Shown here: in pieces, positions 55,501-64,000 of the stretch
Layout: every line of letters begins with the position of its first letter
Numbering within the stretch: the stretch's first letter is position 1
DNA from: Plenodomus lindquistii
Lineage: Eukaryota > Ascomycota > Dothideomycetes > Pleosporales > Leptosphaeriaceae
Length of the DNA stretch: 64,000 bases
NCBI GenBank assembly: GCA_025504975.1
Contig: JANUWI010000005.1
Location: 1,736,001-1,800,000 of the forward strand
Direction: 5' to 3'
The notes under the pieces: model-generated
Seen by the model: only the letters and a program-made list of their open reading frames with translations
The model's database searches: none
What the model was told of the DNA's origin: nothing
Program-made: the position numbers and the translations under genes

Positions 55501-57314
55501 TCGATTCTATCGGCTCTTTGGTCGGCACTGCCGGACCAGCTGAACCATATCCAATATTGCACGGACTGAACGCACTTACACACGGATCGGCTATCGCTAC
55601 TATCAGCCCATTCGATGAGCGCAACCGCCAGGGCGAGTTCTTCAAGTTTCCGCCTCGCAAGGACTCTGAGGTATCATATTCAAGCAGTTCGGGTGTCTGG
55701 AGCTTTGCGCCTGTTGCTAGCACAGCTGTCGTGCCAGAGGTAGGGTCTCCGCTTTCAGGAGATGAGCTCTGGAACGAGTATGACGACTTGATCGATGAAG
55801 TGTTATCGCCCGTTGCTTCCCAAACAAACGACGATGCAGCCAATATTCGCAGTCAACATCCTTCACTCGAGCCACTCCCATTGAACACCAAGGCTCCGCG
55901 CGCATCCTCACAGTCCGAGCATTCTGACATGGAAGTTGCAAATCCATCACTACACCTGCGCCGCTCGCGTCTTCTCGCTGTTCTTCACTCCACTCAGTCG
56001 CCGACCTCATCAGTGTCTTTCTCAGAGTTCATCTCCGACTATGGCGAGCGCAAAATCAGCGTCATTGATCCTGTCACTGGCCGACTGAGCTTGCCAGCAA
56101 GCCCCAGGTTATCCACAGGATCCAATGCAAAGCTTGCCACTCGCTCCAGTCTGCCAGCATCCCTGCCAGCATCTGCACGCCAATCCAAGGCTACCATCGC
56201 GTCGAGATCCAGTAAAGATCGTGACAGTGCAACCGCGAACAGATATCGCGATACGAGGCTTATGGAGATCGCAGAGACCCAAGCGAGCGGCCTCTTGTCA
56301 ATGGCCAACCTTCGCTTTGGGGCACTCATGACAAGCAAATGGCTTTCCTTTGGCCGTGTCCTCTTCAGTCCGGTGCATTTCGAACTCAAAGATCCGAACG
56401 AGGACCGTGTTCTTGTCATCGACGGATTGGGCAAAGATTGGTCTTATTACTGTGCTCTCACCTATCCCGAAGCGACAGTATACAACATGAGCGACGAGCC
56501 GTTGCCAGCCATGTCTGAGGACAATTCCTCCGAGCCATGGTCGACGCTCAACAACCATCGCCACATCTGCCACTCGTCTCTGAAGAAAGCTTTCCCGTTC
56601 CCAATGCACTTCTTCGCATGTGTGGTGCTTCGTTTCCCAACTGCTCTCCCGTCATCCGAACATAGGTTCATTCTATCAGAAGCCAAGCGAGTCCTCCGAC
56701 CAGGCGGCTTTCTTGAATTCAGTGTCCTTGACATGGACCTTGTCAACATGGGCAACCGTGCCCGCCGCGCGGTTCGCGGACTGAAGATGCGCATCCAGGT
56801 CGCCAACGAAAACACCTCACTCCGCAACATCAGTGACGAGATCATGGCTGGCATCGGTCGCAAGGGCTTCGTCGAGTGCAATCGTTGCGTTGTCGGTGTC
56901 CCTGTCGCAGGGAAGCTCCCCAACATGGACGATGCCAAATCCACCACCTCGAAGCGAAAGAACAGCAGTGCTAGTAGCAAGAATATGGCCAATCCCCCTG
57001 CCTCCAGGGGCCCAAAACCCGAAGTCTCCTTCTCCGACCTCCTCAACGTCTCGTCCTCCGACTCCACCGATAATGGTATCACCGACATGGTTGCGCGTGT
57101 CGGTCGCTGGTGGTACTCGCGCTGCTACGAATCGCTTGTCCTCCCTGAAGCCGGCGAACCCGGCGCTGCCGCTTCTGGCAACCTCCTCGAAAGCAGCATC
57201 TGGCGCGACGAGAGCCTTGTCAACGAGTGTGAGAAGCGCGGTACTAGCTTCAAGCTCCTCATTGGGTATGCCCAGAAGCCTACCATCGGCGTTCGCCGCA
57301 CCGTCAGCGTATAA
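52527..57314 (+). CDS. 1,595-residue disordered protein with C-terminal methyltransferase-like domain
   Basis: Single exon of 1,596 codons with no intron; ATG at 52527 in a good context (CAAGATGG). About 1,250 residues are low-complexity Ser/Thr/Pro with many SP/TP and RxxS sites. Short ordered-looking islands occur (RFGFFSRRAKTEPTPP, KRWNFFQRAHA, YALMDQSGLDMTDIEQLMQE). From about residue 1,250 there is a fold with GLLSMANLRFGALMTSKWLS, a nucleotide-loop-like VLVIDGLGKDWSYYCALTYP, and LRPGGFLEFSVLDMD near 1,389, the post-beta4 motif of class I SAM methyltransferases. It ends with MVARVGRWWYSRCYESLVLP. The catalytic competence and substrate are unknown. The motif I glycines are partly replaced, so it may be non-catalytic. 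Confidence 0.8.
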   Translation: MATYKSQFPPPRRLEDRAPTTRLPQRSITPTTTTTITAGASSSHSSKLQKRRPSQEQHVSSRGPVSQKGLVRAASSITGGPGSAVTSNIRQPSVTGSRSTLQTSTLRLPKLDVPTIIQTPSLASGSSASTIESPRSNVLRRKQTSVGVSTSRQGLRIRDDSMSSQDDVQPVDGIPGGYKDPFSETVLGISLPPSSTLLVGADPRIDVYGNGLYEYDIGPTDILPLPTPQYALSATPSTRYSESPGAFSISSTPTSMSSYSPGTSLSRTSVRTKQMSPLQSRPPVTRHKTPDESSSRHPHTLSTVRESSTSSSSASTVIAEAKQKERQSPGGLATLPQSPQIPSASVPARKAHVQAPPEFAHLANESPVSLPNSRRPSRPSRDGTPEITGLRGPSPIIQSNMINFPASHRRTSSTDSKFALSATTSSKMNVPSKPSSRLPSPNPSSALPPTTRKTIRGATPDIQTDRDGRRTSTVLPPVPAPSPSKTSRFGFFSRRAKTEPTPPITKAESKHPRRGPAAGTGHEGYGRYASRGRSGSSVSTTSIGRSASAGTTTESLDQTPSTRKSSMTSTTSTDMDEFFLTRLAPVVLRGTGSSSELSRSPEPMQSNSSLDVTTRSALGSKKPMDSALKASVEMKRPTLLPSAMPDNLRAGSPKKKTILGRRRPSESDDDAKKSSLPTSASNRTSQALQAAQGPSATTAPAGRAKVRKNSISEIIAEGKEASWLKSSKKSKPEKEQTKPSKRWNFFQRAHAAPSTGAPAVTTANPPPQNPASRSVAHYALMDQSGLDMTDIEQLMQEADDGTESALSDDDVGRKERMQSMLLPPKPTLPHSFAPPARSASPQVSLRPGVQSQQYNGGLTINTNVPSQSAGRRSMADLTPFTDLSPPSSPFRSPSPLEAEHATIPQHVPPPTAEDTPAAVDLTEETFVLPQNLPSPGPPPVSPPPRPSRLPQVGRIPQVVSSRRPIHRPSSQSFSRPFVATQPRPTALPRTSFDSIGSLVGTAGPAEPYPILHGLNALTHGSAIATISPFDERNRQGEFFKFPPRKDSEVSYSSSSGVWSFAPVASTAVVPEVGSPLSGDELWNEYDDLIDEVLSPVASQTNDDAANIRSQHPSLEPLPLNTKAPRASSQSEHSDMEVANPSLHLRRSRLLAVLHSTQSPTSSVSFSEFISDYGERKISVIDPVTGRLSLPASPRLSTGSNAKLATRSSLPASLPASARQSKATIASRSSKDRDSATANRYRDTRLMEIAETQASGLLSMANLRFGALMTSKWLSFGRVLFSPVHFELKDPNEDRVLVIDGLGKDWSYYCALTYPEATVYNMSDEPLPAMSEDNSSEPWSTLNNHRHICHSSLKKAFPFPMHFFACVVLRFPTALPSSEHRFILSEAKRVLRPGGFLEFSVLDMDLVNMGNRARRAVRGLKMRIQVANENTSLRNISDEIMAGIGRKGFVECNRCVVGVPVAGKLPNMDDAKSTTSKRKNSSASSKNMANPPASRGPKPEVSFSDLLNVSSSDSTDNGITDMVARVGRWWYSRCYESLVLPEAGEPGAAASGNLLESSIWRDESLVNECEKRGTSFKLLIGYAQKPTIGVRRTVSV

Positions 57315-58126
57315 CGGCCTCTTCTCTCTCCATAAGATTCTATTCAAGTGAGCTGCGCTCCATCAAAGTCCCGGAGGCTGTTCTTCTTCTCACCCAAGAA
57401 ACTCCATTTTAATCGATCACGGTTTTACATTATCGGCGTCTGTCATTCCGGTTTCTCTCACTGCTGCCTTTTAGCGTCATGGTTGTCTTGTGTGTATGTG
57501 CTTTTCTTTATACCCTTCATTCATTCGTCTCTTCTCGTTGTATAGCATCGGCGGTCTTTGCATCAACATCAATATTACGACTACGACTACAACTACAACT
57601 ACAATCTCCACTGGCGCAAGCCTTGAAACATCATCAGACTATGTATTATTTTTCTCTTCTTCTCTACTCTCGAGATGTGGTTGCAGACATGCTGGTAATG
57701 GAAACAACTATTCGGAGGATCATTTTGTATGCAGCATTGCAGATTTGGAGCCGGACAGTTGGAAATTGGAAATAATACCATCCCTGCTTCGTTGCTTGGG
57801 AATGTCGATATGATGAGAAATCTATTTACGTGGATATGAGAGATGGAAATGAATCCTTTACTGCTCAAATTGTTTCATCAATGTGCCTTCGCTTTGGGGA
57901 TGCTTTCACATAGATACGAAGGTAGGGCTATGTTCCATGCGTCATTGCCCATCGTGCGTGACTGACGATGGCGGAAACACTTCTTTACGATGTAGCCACA
58001 CATCAGTAGGAATGGTATACCTCACATACCCACGCCTGACACACATGCAAGCATGAATGCAAGCGTACCAGCAAGACCCGCTTTGCAAAATCCCAACACA
58101 AACGAGCTAGAATAATTAATTACATT
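57315..58126. other. intergenic between convergent methyltransferase-like and permease genes
   Basis: Contains an ACAACT/ACGACT trinucleotide-like run near 57576-57604. AT-rich, no gene seen. Confidence 0.6.
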
Positions 58127-60215
58127 CTATGACCTTGGTACAACATCCTTCCCAAACCCCACCATCTCAAACCGCCCACCCCTCCCCACCATCCTCGCAC
58201 TCTCCTCACTCCGCCCACCATCCCTCACATTACCACCGCCCCTCACTTCACTCCTCATCCCCCCTTCTCTCACACTGCTCAATCCGCCTAGACTCTGCCT
58301 CCCGGGTCTCACACCAAAGCCGCGCTCCACAATCCCCACATCCTCTTTATCATCCCTCATCTGCGTCACGCCCCTGCCATTTCCATGCATTATGATTTTC
58401 GTCTTGGACAGGGACGCGCGAACAGGTCTCCGCGCCGTGAAGATTTCGCCGAGTTCTTCGAGGGTGCGACGGCGTGTTTCGACGAAGAAGAAGTAGATGA
58501 AGATGAATTCGAACATGTCCCAGAAGATGAAGAGGAAGTAGTACTGTTGTTTTTTCTTTTCGTCAGATACAATGAGCGTGGTCGTGATGGGTGGGGAGAG
58601 AAGGGGGAATGTGATTGATAAGACAGAAGAAAAGAGAAGAGAAGAGAACATACCTTCCATCCCGCCCCCGCAAATGCAATCCCCGTCACAAACGTATTAT
58701 AGAAATTCGCAATATTAACCCAAAAGTTATAAAACGCCATGCCTTTTGCCCTAGATTCGTAGCGCAGACACTCGACAGGGTAAAGCTGCTGCAAGGGCGT
58801 CCACCCCGTCGAATACACAAAGCCAAAGACGAAGAAAAACGCAATGACGGCTTTGGCTTGTGCGGGCCGTTTGATGACAGGTGTGCTGCCGTCTTCGGTG
58901 TACATGACGGAGCCATCTGGTCGCGTTTTGAGATTTGTAGCGTTGAGGGCGCAAATGATGCTGAAGACTACTACGAGCGTTGCAGTTGAGACGAGGAGTT
59001 GGGGTCGTCGGCCCCATTTGTCTGTGTATACTGCGCCGAATATTGCGCCGGCGAAGGAGACGACGTTTTGCATGCCGTTGAAGAGGAGGCGGGTGTTGTT
59101 GCTTGTTATGCCTACGCCTCGGAGCAGCGTGGGGTAGTAATACGAGACGGGTCCGTTGCCTGACCATTGGCCGAAGAAGGCCATGGCTAGGACCAGCATG
59201 GTTCTGTAGCGGGCTTCGCGGGTGTTGAAGAGCTCGCTGTAGTCCCACCAGCGTTTGTCGGAGCCGGTGGTGCTGATGTCTTCGACCATTTCTTTGTACT
59301 CGAGTTTGACAATGGGGGAGTCGCGTTGGCCTTCGCCGTGGAAGCGGGCCATTGTGTCGAGGGCTTCTTCGTGACGATCGTTTGCGATGAGCTGGTGGAG
59401 GTCAGTCGATGTCTTGTACAGATCGAAGGAAAAAGGACATACCCATCTCGGGGTCTCTGGCAGGAATGGACTGCAGACCAATACTATGCCAGCGAAGACT
59501 AACTGTAGCCAAAGTGGTATGCGCCAGGAGTTTGTACCGTCGATTCGATTCGTGCCATACGGCACAAAGGAGCCTGGAATACCACCGACCCACCAGAACG
59601 TGTTGAAGATACCTGTACAGATACCGCGGTATGTTGGATGTGCCATCTCAGATACATATGCCGGCCCAGCAGTCGATGTGATGGCGACACCGAAGCCAAG
59701 CACGAAGCGGCCACCCATGAAGCCACCAAGGTTGGTACATGTTGCTTGTACGCAGGCTCCTAGGATGATGATAGAGCATCCGATAAACATGCCCCATTTT
59801 CTTCCGCGGAAATCGGTAGCAGGACCGGCTACAAACGACCCTACTAGGTTGCCGATGGTATAGATGGCGTATACGATGCCCGTAGCGGGCGTTCCTTCTT
59901 CAGTGAAGCCGAAGTATGATTGGTACTGCTTGTAGCTATTGATAGCACCCATGAGAGATCCATCATAGCCGTTGATGCAAGAGTTGAGTGTAGCGATGAA
60001 GAGGCACAGATAGAGCTGTTCAAGTCAGCACAGATGGCATTTTGATTGACATGACGACTAACCTTGAACATAGCCTTGGTCCATGGCCTGACATTAGCCT
60101 TGGCCGAAGCATCCTCGAACGCGACATTCTGAACTTGTCGAATTTCTCCAGTACCATGACTACGTTCCGTGTGCGAGGTGTGCACCTCTCTTTTGTGTTG
60201 ATGATCCATCTTCAT
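58127..60215 (-). CDS. MFS sugar transporter (sugar porter family)
   Basis: Four exons, all phase 0: 60215-60063, 60015-59443, 59391-58654 and 58543-58127; 626 residues. Family motifs are SCINGYDGSLMGAINSYKQY (helix 1), DFRGRKWGMFIG, PAYVSEMAHPTYRG, PETPRW at the helix 6 end, DKWGRRPQLL, PVECLRYESRAKGMAF and VETRRRTLEELGEIF. These place it with fungal hexose/lactose permeases, proton symporters of the plasma membrane; the sugar cannot be read. After the last helix a tail of about 110 residues is rich in Gly, Arg and Ser, longer than usual. The codons of exons 3 and 4 go from A/C-ending to G/T-ending. In a 52-nt intron, GTATGT donors and CAG acceptors are regular. Confidence 0.93.
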
Positions 60216-61828
60216 TCACCACCGTAATCGTATCCTAGATTGATGATCCGATGAACGAACAAGATGATTGCCGTAAAACACTTCGATTAACAAAGCATGC
60301 ACACATCCAAATCAATGCCTCGCATCGTCCCAAAATCTGCACAAGTATCAAGGTCAACCGTCAGCGCAACGCACAGCTTCAAAAGGCCCCTCAGGGCCTC
60401 GGGGTGCCGTCTCATGTAATATACACCCACACACACTACATGCACGCAAGTACGCAACCCAGAAGCTGGCTACGACTAACATCTCACTGGCACCCATAAC
60501 CCCGGTATTCATGCGTATATATGATGTGGCACAGGCCGACGGTTGTTCAAGGGGTCCCGTGCGTTCCCGTTGCGGCACATGATGACCGGGTGTTTGCAAG
60601 ACATGCAGCTCGCTTAGGACCAGGGCGCGGAATCATTGGATTGTGCGAGGATGAGTGAGATGAGGGGGCGTTAGACATGTGGTGGCCATGCTGTGGTTGA
60701 TGCATTCAGAAGCATCCAGCCGCTATGCATCGCCATGCGCTGCAGTGTTGGTGGTGGCGTGCGGTGCTGTTCGTTCCATTGCACTTTGGCCACTGTGCTA
60801 GGGCAGCCTGAAGAAAGAAGGATTTGCGATAGCTTGGATCCTTGTCTTGTGTGCTGCCAAGTCGATCAATGTCAAAATGTCGTTGGTGGAAAGTAGAGTG
60901 GAGAACTCGAGCGGTAGTGCTTTCTCCGCATCTGGGTGCGGCTACTGGTAGCGTATCCTGGGGAAGCCTACTCTAGCAGGGGCGACCCCCATGCTTACAA
61001 AGGCTGGTGCACCATCTCTGTATTCTGGGTTCCTAAGTCTCGCAAATTGAAACGTCTCAGACTCCTCTTGTGAGCGTAATTGGTTTCACAAATGGTCGTT
61101 ACCTTGAAGCCGCTGTCCGGTTCGAGAGTCGCATGATGCAGCCTTGCGCCACCTGTACAGCGTCATGCAATATGTGTGTAGATTGCATCCTCCTCACTGC
61201 CGACAGTAGACCCACAAGCGCCAACCTACCATGGACGCTCGAAAGCGAAGAATTATCGCGCCAGACGATCGTTCATATAGAGTGCCATGATCCATGCCAG
61301 TGATGTGTCTAACTTGTCACGGTTGTACAATTTGAAAATTACGGAGATTGGTCAGGATGAGACGATCAACAAGTCCATTATTTAGTCTGATAGTGAAGGA
61401 AAACCGGCAAAACTTTATTACGACCAAAACCCCTAACCAGCTGGATATCTGAGCACGTGAGATCCGTAGCAGTTCGACGAACCAAAAGTTCACTCCGTCA
61501 CGCCACGTCCGCGCAAACACATGCTCTCAACATACCGCACACCCAAAATGATTCGCCGCTAATCCAGATGTCAAGAGCCCCGTAATGGGTGGAGAACCGT
61601 AAAAACGAAAAATCGTAAGCGAAATATAACGCCGACGACAATTGACGCATTTCATCATGCAAAACTCGTGGATGAAAGAGCCATAGAACAACAACAAGAA
61701 GAAAAAGCAATAGAGGCGGTCAAACCAATGCGTAGCGCAACCAGGACATCACCGTGAATGAGCCACCTGCAATCGATATCGGCCTGGTCGTACAGCCTGT
61801 TTACGAATGCTCATCAAAAATTGGCGGC
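60216..61828. other. 1.6-kb intergenic region between two minus-strand genes
   Basis: Permease promoter side and phosphatase 3' side. Only short frames without domains; no RNA gene recognised. Confidence 0.55.
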
Positions 61829-64000
61829 TCATAGGGTATCGTTGTCATGAACACGATCCAAGTCTTGTGCTGAAGCGAAGTAGCCAATGTGGTCGAGCGG
61901 CAGCCTTGGTAGTGTTGACTCCCACAACGCCCGCTGGTGCGCTAGCAGAATTTGCCGCCCTTCAGAATCCTCAAGATCAAATTGTGGTTCGCCTTGTGTT
62001 GGTCCGCCTTGTGCCGAAGAAGTTGCAATGTCGCTTCCGGCCGACATGGAGTCGCTCCTTGTGTTCCCTCTGACGTGACCCTTCTTCCACAGTGAGGATG
62101 ACGCCGAGCCGTCACCCTGGATCCCGAGCTGTTCCAGCCCAGGCTTCCTTCGCACACGTCGAAGCCTTCCAGAAAGACCACATCTTGCGGGGACGTCCAT
62201 ATTCTCGAGGTCATTTGAAAGGTCAATGTCCTTATCGTCTTGTGAAAGTATTACAGTCTTTGCAATTATAGGAGATCCAGGTAAGATCTGCTCATCGACA
62301 TCCTACAGAGAAAGTATGATGTTAGTAACTCTGGGGTGCGTAGTGAGCGGGCTGTAAGCCAAAAGTTAGTCCTGCTCTAAGTGCAATAAATAGCCCTGAA
62401 ACGCGAGAATTTCAGTAAGCCTCAGTTGCAATACATACTGGTGAATTGAGCATGCTCTGACGCTTGTTCCTGCTCTTCTTGATGTGACTCTTCAATGCGC
62501 TCGAGTCGAGAGGCTTGAGAAGCTCAAAGCTACAGAGCAGCTCTCCCGACACAGACATGACCGCACCCCAATTGTCAAATTCGCCGCAGTACTAAGACAT
62601 GTCAATGCAGCTCAAATATTTGAGTGGGGTTACTTACATTCGGTGCCGAGAATACCGTGACCAGAACTCTGTCATTGAAGAACTCGTAGCCATCTTCGAC
62701 CACCATGTGAGCCCGGCAGACAAGATCAAAGTCATGCCGTTGTAAGAACTCCATGATGACCTTCTTGCCAAAGCAATAGCTGACACCTCGTTCGTTGGAC
62801 TCCCAATCATTCTCCATATCCGCAGGATCACTCCACAGAAGATCGTTGAGGAGGCCGTAGTCTGGCACATCTGTGGGCCGCGCGATTTGTCGAATATCAT
62901 CCATGTGTGACAGGCTTGGAGAGAGTCCTCCGTGTACGCAAAAGATCTTCTGTGCGACTATAGCTGCAATTGGCAGAGTGTTGAATGTATCCACAAAGGC
63001 TTTCCAAACCTTGATATTGCATCTCCTCTTGCATTCATCGTAGAAGCCGTATACTCGTGTGACGTTGGCGCACTCGTGATTGCCGCGTAGTAGGAAGAAG
63101 TTTTCGGGGAATTTGAGTTTGTAGCAGAGCAGGAGCAGAATCGTCTCCAAGCTTTGCTTCCCACGATCTACGTAGTCACCAAGGAACAGGTAGTTTGAGT
63201 TCGGAGGGAATCCGCACATTTCGAACATACGGATCAGATCGGTGTACTGTCCATGGATATCGCCAACAATTTTGACTGGCGGTGCGAGCTCCAATAGCGC
63301 TGGCTGACTGAGAAAGACCTCTCGCGCCGCAGAGCAGATGGCGAAGATCTCCGCATTCTTCAGGCTCACCGTCTTGGTGACCTTGCCAGCATATGCTGCA
63401 TCCAGCAGTCTTTGTATCATGTCGTCCAAGTCCATCGACTTCAACGCACTGATCTCCATGGGCGAACCTGAGCCATCGGTCGGTGCTGGGGGTTCTGGAA
63501 GCCTTGGAATTGGCTGGCCCTTCTTCTGTAGAATAGACTCTCCAGGCTGAGCCGAAGCCAGTGGAGGCGGAACACCCGTTGGTGGCACATCGGAGACATG
63601 GTCGACCTCGCCAGATCGCTGTGCCTTGCTTACTCCGTCATGTCCATGGCCGACGGAGGCACTCTGGACGGGCGAAGGAGGCGCCTGTGGTATGTCGGTA
63701 GGCATTGAGTCTTTCCTCTCAGGAGGCTCAATGACGGACTCGGGAGCTGCTGAAGCGACAGAGCCTCTTCGCGAGCTCTTGCCCCCACGGCTCTTGTCCG
63801 ACTTGGTGGAGGCTGCATCTGTCTTGTCGAGCTTGCCGTTGACATCGCCAAGATTGGCGACAGAGTTTCGTGGGCTGTCGGTCTTGCCGGAGCCTGGGAT
63901 CTTGGATAGCAGGGAATTTCGAATTGAGCGCGAGGAGTTTTGGGTGTCAGACCGCTCGAATGAGCGATAGTACTCGCGGCCTAGTGGTGCGCCATCGGCA
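61829..64000 (-). CDS. ppzA: Ser/Thr protein phosphatase Z, N-terminus beyond window
   Basis: Exons seen: 64000 (edge)-62638, 62591-62439 and 62302-61829, all phase 0. The first exon is open to the edge and begins in the Ser/Arg-rich regulatory region (RRGSVASAAPESV, then PPSPVQSASVGHGHD). The PP1-like catalytic domain has GDIHGQ, GDYVDRG, RGNHE, HGGLSP and SAPN/YCGEFDNWG, with KSMDLDDMIQRLLDAAYAGK before it. Ppz phosphatases set salt tolerance and potassium transport and are held in check by Hal3. The usual C-terminus (LLKPLDSSALKSHIKKSRNK, then RQSMLNSP) is followed by a donor GTATGT. Splicing to 62302 (branch ACTAAC, acceptor CTCTGTAG) adds 157 in-frame residues. If that intron is not used, the protein stops eight codons later. 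Confidence 0.88.

Noticed and set aside
61110..61130. GGTTCGAGAGTC as a possible tRNA T-loop
   Set aside because: No upstream A box or folding partner arms.

Overview
The window is nuclear DNA of a filamentous ascomycete, most likely a dothideomycete. Introns are short (mostly 50-60 nt) with GT..AG ends and CTAAC/CTGAC-like branch points. Genes are compact and lie on both strands, and the proteins are of Pezizomycotina type (CsnB, IPI3, Rho3, Afi1, Ppz, Mgt1, Swp1). I see no transposon, rRNA, tRNA or CRISPR array. The class assignment is an inference; the kingdom is clear. Exon joins were worked out by hand from splice signals, frame continuity and remembered family conservation.

Layout. 1-4.1 kb (+): tail of a CSC1/DUF221 channel, a protein with two XPA-C-like repeats, and the WD40 Rix1-complex subunit IPI3. 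4.1-7.25 kb: long gene-free stretch. 7.25-12.9 kb (-): a six-exon otubain peptidase and COP9 signalosome subunit 2, each with a GC-AG intron. 14.1-15.1 kb (+): RHO3 with three consecutive micro-exons. 15.7-18.6 kb (-): deoxyribose-phosphate aldolase and ribosomal protein eS27. 19.4-22.5 kb: a hexapeptide acetyltransferase (+), then the head-to-head pair uS4 (-) / eL21 (+). 23.3-26.6 kb (+): a fungal membrane protein of unknown function of about 1,000 residues. 27.0-27.3 kb (-): small single-pass membrane protein with a PPxY motif. 28.9-33.0 kb: SDR oxidoreductase (+), coiled-coil Atg28-like protein (-), ribosomal protein uS5 (+). 34.5-36.4 kb: decayed GIY-YIG-type gene (-) and an AT-hook protein with a C-terminal membrane segment (+). 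36.8-43.0 kb (-): patatin-type lipase and Afi1. 43.5-46.1 kb (+): EF-hand protein with an ATG-only first exon, and the oligosaccharyltransferase subunit Swp1/ribophorin II. 46.7-49.1 kb (-): TPR protein and a small O6-alkylguanine-DNA alkyltransferase. 49.1-52.5 kb: second large gene-free stretch. 52.5-57.3 kb (+): 1,595-residue protein, disordered with a C-terminal methyltransferase-like fold. 58.1-60.2 kb (-): sugar-porter MFS permease. 61.8-64 kb (-): protein phosphatase Z, running off the right edge.

The content is housekeeping: ribosome biogenesis and structure (IPI3, eS27, uS4, eL21, uS5), ubiquitin/NEDD8 control (otubain, CSN2), polarity and trafficking (Rho3, Afi1), lipid and sugar handling, and DNA repair. 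I found no biosynthetic cluster or mobile cassette. The most unusual signals are (i) a repeated within-exon switch from A/C-ending to G/T-ending codons, (ii) odd exon architectures (GC-AG introns, micro-exons, ATG-only exons), (iii) a repeat-bracketed two-way ribosomal promoter with a motif shared by a third ribosomal gene, and (iv) the GIY-YIG relic.
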